Shown piece after piece: positions 35,411-44,154 of a DNA stretch of 64,000 nucleotides. This stretch comes from Winogradskyella_A sp963966315. GTDB taxonomy: Bacteria; Bacteroidota; Bacteroidia; Flavobacteriales; Flavobacteriaceae. Position 1 is the first letter of the stretch. Each line of letters starts with the position of its first letter. The stretch covers positions 1 to 64,000 of the forward strand of contig CAWZYX010000002.1 of NCBI GenBank assembly GCA_963966315.1, written 5' to 3'. The translations under genes and the position numbers were made by a program. The notes under the pieces were generated by a model, which made no database searches, was not told the DNA's origin, and worked only from the letters and a program-made list of their open reading frames with translations.

Positions 35411-35719
35411 TTAATCAAAAAGATCTTGTTTTACAGCATCTTCCAGAGCATCCTGCTCATTAAAGCGGATCTCCAAATCGAAGGCCTGCTTAAAATAGCT
35501 GCAAACGGCAAAGACCAAAGTAGCGACCAGAAATAGTACAATGCCTATGGTCCACAATTTGAACAAGAACAGAACACAGCTCACAGACAAGGCCAAGGCA
35601 TAGAGTTGGTGGTGTCTGCAAACTTTAAAGCGCAGGTTTTTAGAAGGACTTTTGTGGGCTGTAAAGGAGCGCTGGGTAGGAAATAATTTTAGCTCTTCAA
35701 AGATAATTGTGACTTGCAT
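35411..35719 (-). CDS. small membrane protein, 102 aa
   Basis: Two adjacent hydrophobic helices (about residues 39-55 and 57-74: LYALALSVSCVLFLFKLW and IGIVLFLVATLVFAVCSYF) between a basic N-terminal part and an acidic C-terminus (EDAVKQDLFD). Both ends are probably cytoplasmic. It lies 23 bp upstream of the 63-aa gene and starts the run 102aa-63aa-kinase-regulator. Function unknown. Confidence 0.55.
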   Translation of the reverse strand: MQVTIIFEELKLFPTQRSFTAHKSPSKNLRFKVCRHHQLYALALSVSCVLFLFKLWTIGIVLFLVATLVFAVCSYFKQAFDLEIRFNEQDALEDAVKQDLFD

Positions 35720-35811
35720 GACAAAAGGTATTAATGGTTAATGGTATCAAAAATCTATCATTACAAACACCCCACCTACACCCAAATGGGTGGTTTTTGA
35801 CAGGTTGGGGA

Positions 35812-35940
35812 GATTTTTTTAAACCGAGACCTTGAATAGCAAGATTTTGAGCTTAAAACCCCCTAATTGCCTGCCTCAGATGTTGATATCCCGCTGGACC
35901 TATGCGTGAGTCCCAATAAAACTTACGATTTCAGAATCTA
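35812..35940 (+). pseudogene. decayed 3' end of a 5-formyl-THF cyclo-ligase gene
   Basis: Bases 35877-35940 translate as DVDIPLDLCVSPNKTYDFRI then TAG, matching the end of the intact cyclo-ligase (DDIPMDFCVTPNKTYRFNST). Further 5', TTTTTTTAAA-CCGAGACCTTGA at 35812-35834 aligns with TTTTTTTAAAGCGGAGACCTTGA of the intact gene, one base shorter; the stretch between is about 25 bases longer than in the intact copy. No start codon or upstream gene body is present before about 35805. So this is a frameshifted gene tail, on the same strand as the intact gene 3.2 kb away. The rest of the 35720-35950 gap holds nothing recognised. Confidence 0.8.
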
Positions 35941-35950
35941 GTGTAAGCCC

Positions 35951-36565
35951 TTAGGAGAAGGCTTTTTTATTAAATAACAAGAGGGCTGCTATTCCAGAAG
36001 TAATAGCCACATCTGCAATATTAAAAACCGGGTCGAAAAAAGACACATAATCCCCTCCGATCCAGGGGATCCATTTGGGAAGCTCACCACTCCATAATGG
36101 GAAATGCAGCATGTCTACTACATTACCGTAAAATAGACCTGCATAACCACCATTAGAGGGTAGTATTTCGGCTAACTGTCCATAGCTATCACTAAACAGA
36201 ATCCCATAAAAAACAGAGTCAATAATATTTCCCATGGCTCCGGCAAAAATAACGGCAATGGAAAGGGCAAGTACCTTTGATTTTCCGGTTTGGATCACCA
36301 CAAACAACCAATAAGCTATGGCCAGTACCGCAGCAATCCTAAAAAGGGTGAGCATAAGTTTAGCAGTATCGGTTGCAATAAAGGGAATAAAATCTGACAG
36401 CCGCGCTCCCCAGGCCATTCCTTCATTTTCTACAAAAACAATTCGGAACCAGGAAAACAGTTCCAGATCCTCATAGAGTTGAAAATGAGTTTTAATGTAT
36501 ATTTTCGAACATTGATCTGCTAAGAGAATAACCGCAATAATAATAGCAACGGATCTAAAATTCAT
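35951..36565 (-). CDS. lspA: lipoprotein signal peptidase
   Basis: A 204-residue inner-membrane aspartic peptidase that cuts prolipoproteins before the lipid-modified Cys. Four membrane helices; catalytic Asp in GNVVDMLHF and in FNIADVAI, plus the conserved FVENEGMAWG. It serves the many lipoproteins in this window. It sits at the end of the ileS-dksA-DUF4097-lspA run, 3 bp after its neighbour; an ileS-lspA link is common in bacteria. Confidence 0.94.
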   Translation of the reverse strand: MNFRSVAIIIAVILLADQCSKIYIKTHFQLYEDLELFSWFRIVFVENEGMAWGARLSDFIPFIATDTAKLMLTLFRIAAVLAIAYWLFVVIQTGKSKVLALSIAVIFAGAMGNIIDSVFYGILFSDSYGQLAEILPSNGGYAGLFYGNVVDMLHFPLWSGELPKWIPWIGGDYVSFFDPVFNIADVAITSGIAALLLFNKKAFS

Positions 36566-36568
36566 TGC

Positions 36569-37222
36569 TTAATTTTTAGATGTTGCCTCAACGTTTATGT
36601 TTCCTCTGATACTTTTCAAATAGACTGTAGCATCGCCCTTGAGGGCAGGATCTATCCTTACTGAACCATTGGTTGATTGCGCATCTACCTTCCCCGAACT
36701 GATACGAAGGTCCATATTGCCTTCCACCGTTTCTACCTTTATGTAGTCCGACTGCCCTTCAAAGCTAAAGTTTCCGGTTTGCAGCACCGCCTGAAGAGAC
36801 TTCATTTTTCCAGCAGCGCGCACATTACCAACATCACTCGCAACATCTATCTGTTTTCCTTCAGGGACGCGAAGCGTGATGGCCGCAGTAATTATTTTAT
36901 GAGCATTGCGTTTATCGTCCGGGATGCTAGACAAGCCAGATGGGCCAAGTGCTATTTTAAATACATCCGATTCCTTTTTGCTCAGAACCTTAAAAGCATT
37001 ACCGTACTCTCCGTCTACCGTAGTTTGCAGCAGGATCTGATCCTTTGACCAGGTCTGAATTTCAATCTCGAATATCTGGTCTCCGTTTAAAATGATCTTT
37101 TGTACGGACGAAGCATCAAAGGTGGACATGGTCCGATTTTGAGCCAAGGACCACCCTCCTGATAAAAAAAGAAATAAAAAAACCCCGAAATAGCCGATCC
37201 GGGGTAAGGTAAAGCGGTTCAT
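36569..37222 (-). CDS. exported DUF4097-like adhesin-fold protein
   Basis: A 217-residue protein with signal peptide (about 1-27, ending SLAQ). The C-terminal half has short beta-helix-like repeats: VASDVGNVRAAGKM, LQTGNFSFEGQSD, VETVEGNMDLRISSGKVDAQSTNGSV, as in DUF4097/DUF2807 proteins. Cell-envelope location inferred. Role unknown. 38 bp after dksA and 3 bp before lspA. Confidence 0.7.
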   Translation of the reverse strand: MNRFTLPRIGYFGVFLFLFLSGGWSLAQNRTMSTFDASSVQKIILNGDQIFEIEIQTWSKDQILLQTTVDGEYGNAFKVLSKKESDVFKIALGPSGLSSIPDDKRNAHKIITAAITLRVPEGKQIDVASDVGNVRAAGKMKSLQAVLQTGNFSFEGQSDYIKVETVEGNMDLRISSGKVDAQSTNGSVRIDPALKGDATVYLKSIRGNINVEATSKN

Positions 37223-37260
37223 ATGTAACTGTTTATTCTTTTAAAGAGACCTGAGTCCAA

Positions 37261-37644
37261 CTATTTTTGCATATTCTTAGCTTCAATGCTCAATGTAGCA
37301 TGCGGCACCAGTCTCAGTCGTTCTTTGCTAATGAGTTTACCGGTAACCCTGCATACCCCATAGGTTTTGTTTTCAATTCTGATGAGGGCATTTTTTAAGT
37401 CTCTTATGAACTTTTCCTGTCTGATGGCGAGTGCCGAATTGGCCTCCTTGCTCATGGTTTCACTGCCTTCTTCAAACGCTTTAAAAGTTGGCGAGGTGTC
37501 ATCGGTACCATTATTGTGATCGTTCATGTATGCACTTTTGATCAATTTCAAATCACGTTCAGCTTTATCAATCTTTTCCTGAATAAGCACGCGGAACTCC
37601 TCTAAATCTTTATCGGAATATCTGTTGTTTGTATCTACTGCCAT
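37261..37644 (-). CDS. dksA: DksA/TraR family protein with degenerate zinc finger
   Basis: A 127-residue transcription factor that would reach into the RNA polymerase secondary channel. N-terminal coiled coil (residues about 8-75), then the finger region YGVCRVTGKLISKERLRLVPHATLS. Only one of the four zinc Cys of E. coli DksA is kept; others are Thr, His and Leu. This pattern is a family trait in Bacteroidota as I know it, so it is not a broken gene. 4 bp after ileS. Confidence 0.85.
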   Translation of the reverse strand: MAVDTNNRYSDKDLEEFRVLIQEKIDKAERDLKLIKSAYMNDHNNGTDDTSPTFKAFEEGSETMSKEANSALAIRQEKFIRDLKNALIRIENKTYGVCRVTGKLISKERLRLVPHATLSIEAKNMQK

Positions 37645-37648
37645 AATT

Positions 37649-40600
37649 CTAGTGTTTTTGGATAAACAATCTGGTACTCACCCCGTCGAAGTCAATGTCA
37701 ATACCTTTGTTTACCCGATCCATAATTTTTAAGTCTTCGGTTAAGGTTTCAGATTTGATATACATCTCGTTGGAAGCGATGGCCAACTCCACATTGGGGT
37801 CTTTCTGAAGGGCTACATCAATGCGGTCAGTCACCTCAAATCCAGAATCCTTACGCAGATTCTGTATGCGATTTACCAGTTCTCTGGCAATCCCTTCATT
37901 GCGCAATTCATCAGTGATGGAAACATCCAAAGCAACAGTGAGTGCTCCTTCATTTGCAACCAGCCAACCTTCTATATCCTGAGATGTAATCTCTACATCA
38001 TCCAATCCCAAAGTAATATTTTTTCCGTTAATCTCAAGCATCAGACTTCCTTTTTGCTCGATTTTTTTGATATCAGCTGAATTCAATTCGTTTATAGCAT
38101 TGGAAATCAATTTCATATCTTTCCCAAAACGAGGCCCTAACCGCTTAAAATTAGGTTTGATCTTCTTCACTAATATATCTGATGCATCCTGCAACAACTC
38201 GATTTCCTTTACATTGACCTCTCGTTTGATCAATTCGGCCACAGCTTCAATCTCAGTTTTCTGAGCCGGAGTATCTACCGGTATCATGATCTTCTGGAGG
38301 GGCTGACGTACCTTTATTTTTTCTTTTGCCCTCAGCGATAGAACCAGCGACGCAATGGTCTGGGCATTTTCCATTTTACGCTCCAGCACTTTATCGATCA
38401 TCTGCTCATCTGCAACTGGAAAATCAGATAAATGGACGCTTTCAAAAACCTCTTTGGCAGTAGCTTTATTTAAATCCAAATACAATCGATCCATAAAGAA
38501 AGGTGCGATGGGAGCACCGAGTTTTGCCAAGGTGACCATGCAGGTATACAGGGTTTGATAGGCAGAGATCTTATCGGTCTGATAGTCTCCTTTCCAGAAC
38601 CGCCTTCTACTTAAGCGTACATACCAGTTGCTTAAATAATCCTGTGTAAAGTCTGAAATGGCTCTCGCCGCTTTTGTGGGTTCATATTCGAAATAATACT
38701 GATCTACCTTTTTGATCAATGTATTTAATTCAGATAAAATCCAGCGATCCAATTCTGGACGCTGCTCAAAAGGTATATCTGCTTCCTCGTAGGTAAAATG
38801 ATCTAAATTGGTATAGAGGCTAAAAAATGAATAGGTATTGTATAAGGTGCCAAAGAACTTACGACTCACTTCCTCTACACCTTCCAGATCAAATTTCAGA
38901 TTGTCCCAGGGATTGGCATTACTAATCATATACCACCTTGTGGCATCAGCTCCGTATTTTTTAAGGGTGTCGAAAGGGTCCACTGCGTTACCCAAACGCT
39001 TGGACATTTTCTGGCCATTTTTATCAAGCACCAGTCCATTGGAAACCACATTCTTATAGGCCACCGAATCAAATACCATGGTAGCAATGGCATGAAGCGT
39101 ATAGAACCATCCTCGGGTCTGATCAACTCCCTCTGCAATAAAGTCGGCCGGATAGGCTTTATTCTTGTCAATCATATCCTTGTTCTCAAAGGGATAGTGC
39201 CACTGTGCATAAGGCATGGAGCCTGAATCGAACCATACATCAATAAGGTCCGCCTCCCTTTTCATGGGTTTACCCGTCTCAGAGACCAGAACGAGTTTGT
39301 CCACTACATTCTTATGAAGATCCACCAGATCATAGTTAGTCTCGTTCATGTTTCCTGGCTCAAACTGTGCAATGGGATTACTCTTCATCACTCCGGCTGC
39401 CACGGCTTTATCGATCTCCGTTTGTAATTCTGCAACAGAACCTATACAAATTTGTTCTGTTCCATCCTCCGTTCTCCAGATCGGAAGAGGTATTCCCCAA
39501 AATCGCGAACGCGATAAGTTCCAGTCATTAGCATTGGCAAGCCAGTTACCGAAGCGTTTTTCTCCTGTAGATTTGGGCTTCCAGTTTATGGTGTTATTCA
39601 ACTCAAACATCCGGTCCTTCATATCGGTCACCTTAATGAACCAGGAATCCAGAGGGTAATAAAGGATGGGCTTATCTGTTCTCCAGCAATTGGGGTAGCT
39701 ATGTTTGTACTTTTCAACCTTAAAGGCCTTGTTTTCGGTTTTCAGAACAATGGCCAGCTCTACGTCTACGGAGCGTTCAGGAGCTTCGCCCTCCTTATAA
39801 TACTCGTTCTTGACGTATTTACCTCCAAGACCATCACCTACTTCAGGTCTAAATCGTCCCTGAAGGTCTACCAGAGGAACCAAAGTACCATTCTCATCCT
39901 TAACCAGCATAGGAGGTACTTCAGGAGTCACCTGCTTGGCCACAAGGGCATCATCAGCGCCAAAAGTGGGTGCGGTGTGTACAATGCCGGTACCGTCCTC
40001 TGTGGTTACAAAATCACCTGGAATCACTCTAAAAGCGTTCTCTGGATGTTCATAGGGCGAGGTGTATTTTAGAAGTTGTTCATAGCGGATCTCTACCAAA
40101 TCGGCCCCTTTGAACTCTTTTAAAATTTTAAATGGAATTTTTTTCTGATCTTTCGTGAAATCCAGCAACTCATCTTCTGATTCAACCTCAACATACTTTC
40201 CTGTAAACTGTTTTCCTACAAGCGCTTTTGCCAGGATCACCTTAATTGGTTCGAAGGTATACTGATTGTATGATTGCACCAATACATAGTCAATTTTTGG
40301 CCCTACGGTTAAAGCTGTATTACTTGGCAAGGTCCATGGCGTGGTGGTCCAGGCCAGGAAATAGATATCTCCGTGATCTTTTAAAAATTCAGGTAGAGAA
40401 TCTTTCAGGGCTTTAAACTGTGCCACCACTGTGGTGTCCGTCACATCTTGATAGGTACCAGGCTGATTTAACTCGTGTGAGCTCAGTCCGGTTCCCGCTT
40501 TAGGCGAATAGGGCTGAATGGTATAGCCTTTGTACAAAAGACCCTTGTCATAGATCTGCTTGAGTAGCCACCAGACGCTCTCCATGTATTTGGATTTGTA

Positions 40601-41056
40601 GGTGATATAAGGGTCATCCATATCTACCCAATAGCCCATTTTTTGAGTGAGGTCGTTCCAAATATCGGTATAACGCATCACTGCTTTCTTGCAGGCTTCG
40701 TTATACTCTTCTACACTGATTTTGGTTCCGATATCTTCCTTAGTAATGCCTAATTCTTTTTCTACACCCAACTCAATCGGTAAACCATGGGTGTCCCAGC
40801 CAGCCTTGCGCTTCACCTGAAACCCTTTCATGGTTTTGTACCTTGGAAAAATATCTTTAATAGCTCTTGCCAGGACATGGTGTACCCCGGGAAGCCCATT
40901 GGCAGAAGGGGGACCTTCGAAGAAGACATAAGGCTCCTTACCCTCTCTTGTAGTGACACTCTTATTAAATATATCGTTCTCCTCCCAATAGTGCAGAATT
41001 TCCTCTGCCACTTTTGGTAAGTTAAGTCCTTTATATTCAGGGAACTTTACACTCAT
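37649..41056 (-). CDS. ileS: isoleucyl-tRNA synthetase
   Basis: Class I synthetase, 1135 residues, the long form. Motifs: EGPPSANGLPGVHHVLARAI (HIGH region), AGWDTHGLPIELGVEKELG, the editing domain AWTTTPWTLPSNTAL, IAEGVDQTRGWFYTLHA and KMSKRLGN (KMSKS loop), then the anticodon-binding domain. The frame is open to a TTG at 41065, but ATG 41056 gives the normal start MSVKFPEYKGLNL. A -7-like TATTTTCG (41080-41087, minus) lies 23 bp upstream. First gene of the run to lspA. Confidence 0.95.
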   Translation of the reverse strand: MSVKFPEYKGLNLPKVAEEILHYWEENDIFNKSVTTREGKEPYVFFEGPPSANGLPGVHHVLARAIKDIFPRYKTMKGFQVKRKAGWDTHGLPIELGVEKELGITKEDIGTKISVEEYNEACKKAVMRYTDIWNDLTQKMGYWVDMDDPYITYKSKYMESVWWLLKQIYDKGLLYKGYTIQPYSPKAGTGLSSHELNQPGTYQDVTDTTVVAQFKALKDSLPEFLKDHGDIYFLAWTTTPWTLPSNTALTVGPKIDYVLVQSYNQYTFEPIKVILAKALVGKQFTGKYVEVESEDELLDFTKDQKKIPFKILKEFKGADLVEIRYEQLLKYTSPYEHPENAFRVIPGDFVTTEDGTGIVHTAPTFGADDALVAKQVTPEVPPMLVKDENGTLVPLVDLQGRFRPEVGDGLGGKYVKNEYYKEGEAPERSVDVELAIVLKTENKAFKVEKYKHSYPNCWRTDKPILYYPLDSWFIKVTDMKDRMFELNNTINWKPKSTGEKRFGNWLANANDWNLSRSRFWGIPLPIWRTEDGTEQICIGSVAELQTEIDKAVAAGVMKSNPIAQFEPGNMNETNYDLVDLHKNVVDKLVLVSETGKPMKREADLIDVWFDSGSMPYAQWHYPFENKDMIDKNKAYPADFIAEGVDQTRGWFYTLHAIATMVFDSVAYKNVVSNGLVLDKNGQKMSKRLGNAVDPFDTLKKYGADATRWYMISNANPWDNLKFDLEGVEEVSRKFFGTLYNTYSFFSLYTNLDHFTYEEADIPFEQRPELDRWILSELNTLIKKVDQYYFEYEPTKAARAISDFTQDYLSNWYVRLSRRRFWKGDYQTDKISAYQTLYTCMVTLAKLGAPIAPFFMDRLYLDLNKATAKEVFESVHLSDFPVADEQMIDKVLERKMENAQTIASLVLSLRAKEKIKVRQPLQKIMIPVDTPAQKTEIEAVAELIKREVNVKEIELLQDASDILVKKIKPNFKRLGPRFGKDMKLISNAINELNSADIKKIEQKGSLMLEINGKNITLGLDDVEITSQDIEGWLVANEGALTVALDVSITDELRNEGIARELVNRIQNLRKDSGFEVTDRIDVALQKDPNVELAIASNEMYIKSETLTEDLKIMDRVNKGIDIDFDGVSTRLFIQKH

Positions 41057-41079
41057 TACTCGCAATTCTAATAAGGTTG

Positions 41080-41087
41080 CGAAAATA
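41080..41087 (-). promoter_or_regulatory. -7-like element of ileS
   Basis: TATTTTCG on the minus strand differs from TAnnTTTG at one base. The rest of the gap 41057-41341 (285 bp) holds no gene or repeat that I can recognise. Confidence 0.4.
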
Positions 41088-41341
41088 GTGATTTTTAAGG
41101 AAATAATGGAGTCTTAATTCAAGGAGTTTAAGTAGTAATCAATTTTGGACTTTTCTTAATGCTAATGATAACTATTGGGTTTTTATAACTATTTCAGTTC
41201 CGGAACCATCCCAAAAATGAAAGTGGACTTTAAGCCGAAGATATCAACCTGAACAACTCAGATCATGAACCATAAATCTTGATTTTTCACTGAAAAAAAT
41301 GGACCATTATGGTAAAAGCCTTTGGTAACTGGAAAAAAGAA

Positions 41342-42706
41342 TTACAGTATGAGAAATTCAGTTAATTCTTCAACCTTGGAAATTCGTTGAATTCTAATCT
41401 TTGGATTCTTTATGGATATCTTACTAAACTTAGACACAAATATGGTTGAGAATCCGAGTTTTTCAGCTTCTGAAATGCGTTGCTCTACCCGCTGAACCGG
41501 TCGTACCTCACCGGAAAGCCCTACTTCAGCCGCAAAACAATAATCTGTTGGAATGGGACTGTCTTCATTGGAAGATAAGATCGAAGCTACCACTCCCAGA
41601 TCAATGGCCGGATCGTCAACCGTAATACCGCCTGTGATGTTGAGAAACACATCTTTGGCGCCCAATCGAAAGCCGGCACGCTTTTCCAAGACAGCTAAGA
41701 GCATATTCAGTCGCTTGGCATTAAAGCCAGTTGCCGATCGTTGTGGGGTCCCGTAGACAGCTGTACTTACCAGGGCCTGTACCTCTATCATAAGAGGCCT
41801 CATTCCTTCAAGAGTAGCCACAATGGCATTACCTGAAAGGTCTCCATCTTTTTCGGAAATCAACAGCTCTGAGGGATTAGTGACTTGCCGCAGTCCGGAT
41901 CCCTGCATTTCATAAATACCTAATTCATTGGTGGACCCAAACCGATTTTTGTGAGCCCGTAAAATTCTGAACACATGATTGCGATCACCTTCAAACTGTA
42001 ACACCGTGTCCACCATGTGTTCCAGGATCTTTGGTCCTGCAATATGCCCGTCTTTGGTAATATGACCAATCAGTAATACGGGAGTAGCCGTTTCCTTGGC
42101 AAACTTGATCAGTTCGGAAGTACATTCCTTGATCTGAGAAATACTGCCGGCAGAAGATTCGATATAATCACTGTGCAGAGTCTGTATGGAGTCGATAATC
42201 ACCATCTCCGGTTCCAGGGTCTCGATCTGTTTAAAAATATTCTGTGTTTTGGTCTCGGTAAGAATGTAGCAATTTTGACTATCTGGATCTACCCGCTCTG
42301 CCCGCATTTTTATCTGTTTCTGGCTTTCTTCTCCTGAAACATAGAGCGTCTTGTAAGGCAGTTGCAGGGCTATTTGCAGCAGTAAGGTACTCTTTCCAAT
42401 TCCAGGCTCCCCTCCTAATAAGGTGAGCGATCCAGGAACCATACCGCCACCCAATACGCGATTAAATTCTCCATCCTGCATATTGAGGCGTGCTTCCTGA
42501 GACATATCAATCTCATTGATGCGTAAGGGTTTACTAGCGCGTTTCGGCTCCGAAACAGAGGCTGCTCTCCAATCGGTCTTATCGGGTTTCTGAATGACCT
42601 CCTCAACGATGGTGTTCCACTGCTTGCAGGAATTACACTGCCCCTGCCACTTAGCGTACTGGGTACCACAACTCTGACAATAAAAAGCAGTCTTTACCTT
42701 AGCCAT
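41342..42706 (-). CDS. radA: DNA repair protein RadA
   Basis: A 454-residue branch-migration ATPase in recombination. N-terminal zinc finger CQSCGTQYAKWQGQCNSC, Walker A GGEPGIGKSTLL, Walker B MVIIDSIQT, the RadA-specific HKNRFGSTNELG (KNRFG motif), and a Lon-protease-like C-terminal domain (NITGGITVDDPAIDLGVV). All key residues are present. Confidence 0.95.
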   Translation of the reverse strand: MAKVKTAFYCQSCGTQYAKWQGQCNSCKQWNTIVEEVIQKPDKTDWRAASVSEPKRASKPLRINEIDMSQEARLNMQDGEFNRVLGGGMVPGSLTLLGGEPGIGKSTLLLQIALQLPYKTLYVSGEESQKQIKMRAERVDPDSQNCYILTETKTQNIFKQIETLEPEMVIIDSIQTLHSDYIESSAGSISQIKECTSELIKFAKETATPVLLIGHITKDGHIAGPKILEHMVDTVLQFEGDRNHVFRILRAHKNRFGSTNELGIYEMQGSGLRQVTNPSELLISEKDGDLSGNAIVATLEGMRPLMIEVQALVSTAVYGTPQRSATGFNAKRLNMLLAVLEKRAGFRLGAKDVFLNITGGITVDDPAIDLGVVASILSSNEDSPIPTDYCFAAEVGLSGEVRPVQRVEQRISEAEKLGFSTIFVSKFSKISIKNPKIRIQRISKVEELTEFLIL

Positions 42707-42758
42707 AAATTCGTCGCTTGCATGAAGTTTTCGAATAGAGAACTAAAGTACTATAATT

Positions 42759-42911
42759 TTAGATTCCGGATTTCAACCAACCGAAAATTGTGATGACTTT
42801 AATCACCAAGAATTTCATCTGCCAGCGCATGTAGCGATTGGACTTCAAATAAATATAAATTCCTTCAAAGTAGTAATCGGTTGTAAACGGCGCTTTTCTA
42901 GTTCTCCTCAT
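42759..42911 (-). CDS. possible small protein, 50 aa
   Basis: Starts at an ATG that overlaps the last codons of the hydrolase-fold gene by 14 bp, in another frame. It reads MRRTRKAPFTTDYYFEGIYI, then a basic, aromatic segment (SNRYMRWQMKFLVIKVITIFGW). Codon choice looks like coding DNA and the overlap would allow coupled translation. No homolog is known to me. It may also be chance; the gap to radA is otherwise empty. Confidence 0.4.
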   Translation of the reverse strand: MRRTRKAPFTTDYYFEGIYIYLKSNRYMRWQMKFLVIKVITIFGWLKSGI

Positions 42912-44079
42912 CTTCTTTCTGCTCTTCTTCCAGATCCTCTGTAACAAGGTTTATTTCTTCTACCAGCGACATAATATACTCTTTATCAATAACAGGAGAA
43001 TCTCCCATATTAAGTGCTTGCTGATATAGCTTTGTCGCCTTTTTTCTTTTGCCGTTGCGGTCTGCATGAAGTGCTAAGTAATACACCCCCTGAGGTGACT
43101 CCGGATGCAGCTTCTCAGAAAGCCTTCCCAGTTTTAGGATAGATTCTAAATCCTCTCTCTGTTCGGCTATTTCTGCCACTTTCCCAATTTCTTCTTCCGT
43201 AATTGGCTTTTTTATTCCGAACAAATGTTCGATATGCTTGTAGCGCTCAATAAGATACTTGTCAAGAGTACCATCATATGGCAATACCTTTTCCTGCAAT
43301 TCTTCCGGGCTTAAAGGCTTATAAATATCAAACATTTTGTCGAAGGCTCTGGATATAGCGCTGGTCACCAAAGTGTAATGCGATTCTTCCGAAAAATCAT
43401 CAAAATGATAGGTAAGCTGGGGGTTTTCCAGGTCCAAAATACCTTGATGCACCTGCATTACAGAAGCCCTAATATTCGGTACATCATTATCCGATGTGGC
43501 CATGTAAAAATAAGCCTCGGCATTTAAGCTGTTCATACGATTAATCATCTGTTCTCCTATACTCCCTTTAAAATCAGGACTGATTGCCACATAGGCTTTA
43601 AAATCGAAATCCTCCTTGAGAAGAAATGAGTTAATAAAATTGCCCATTAAATCGTGACCTACCGCTACACGGAATTGGCTTGTTTTGTATTTAGCATCTA
43701 AATAAGGGATGAGCTCTTTAGAGACAAATTGATGAAACCTAAAACCGGATTCTGTGGGAAGACCGGTTACCTCATCATAGTACCCATCGTAAAAACGGTT
43801 TTCTCCCTGAAGGATCCCAACAATGATGGACCCGGGCATGTCGTCAAAATACGTTTGGAAATCGGTATGACCAGCAACAGGCTCAAATAAATAATCCCCA
43901 TCAAAAACAATGATCAAAGGATACTTTAAATCTGAAGCTTCGTCATAATTATCAGGAAGTTTAACTTTTATTGTTCGGTGACTGTTGAGCTTGGCAGATG
44001 GGATCTCTTCGGTTAATACCTGAGCATCAAGGGAGACTACCAGCATAAGTAATATCAGAGAAAGACAAGTCTTTTTCAT
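42898..44079 (-). CDS. exported alpha/beta-hydrolase-fold protein, Asp in place of Ser
   Basis: A 393-residue protein with signal peptide 1-19. Putative esterase fold (residues about 25-260, similar in layout to the Fes/EsteraseD family): YPLIIVFDGDYLFEPVAG, the elbow VAVGHDLMGNF and the late His234 in SEESHYTLV. The usual nucleophile Ser of GHSxGG is Asp143 here. A C-terminal TPR-like helical part follows (about 275-370) and the tail is strongly acidic. Twin of the next gene upstream. Either an Asp-nucleophile enzyme or a non-catalytic binding protein. Confidence 0.8.
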   Translation of the reverse strand: MKKTCLSLILLMLVVSLDAQVLTEEIPSAKLNSHRTIKVKLPDNYDEASDLKYPLIIVFDGDYLFEPVAGHTDFQTYFDDMPGSIIVGILQGENRFYDGYYDEVTGLPTESGFRFHQFVSKELIPYLDAKYKTSQFRVAVGHDLMGNFINSFLLKEDFDFKAYVAISPDFKGSIGEQMINRMNSLNAEAYFYMATSDNDVPNIRASVMQVHQGILDLENPQLTYHFDDFSEESHYTLVTSAISRAFDKMFDIYKPLSPEELQEKVLPYDGTLDKYLIERYKHIEHLFGIKKPITEEEIGKVAEIAEQREDLESILKLGRLSEKLHPESPQGVYYLALHADRNGKRKKATKLYQQALNMGDSPVIDKEYIMSLVEEINLVTEDLEEEQKEDEEN

Positions 44080-44154
44080 GGGTTACAGGTTTGATTTGGG
44101 ACTCAAATATAGGATAAATATCGTTAAAGCGTATTTTTTTTCGACGAAATGCAC

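Noticed and set aside
32650..35940. Integrative element with attachment sites
   Set aside because: No integrase, no tRNA and no perfect direct repeats at the borders; only the decayed gene end is seen, so it is kept as a finding and not annotated as a mobile element.
41057..41341. Gene or gene remnant in the ileS-radA gap
   Set aside because: Short open stretches in several frames, but no recognisable protein, promoter pair or RNA fold; treated as plain intergenic DNA.
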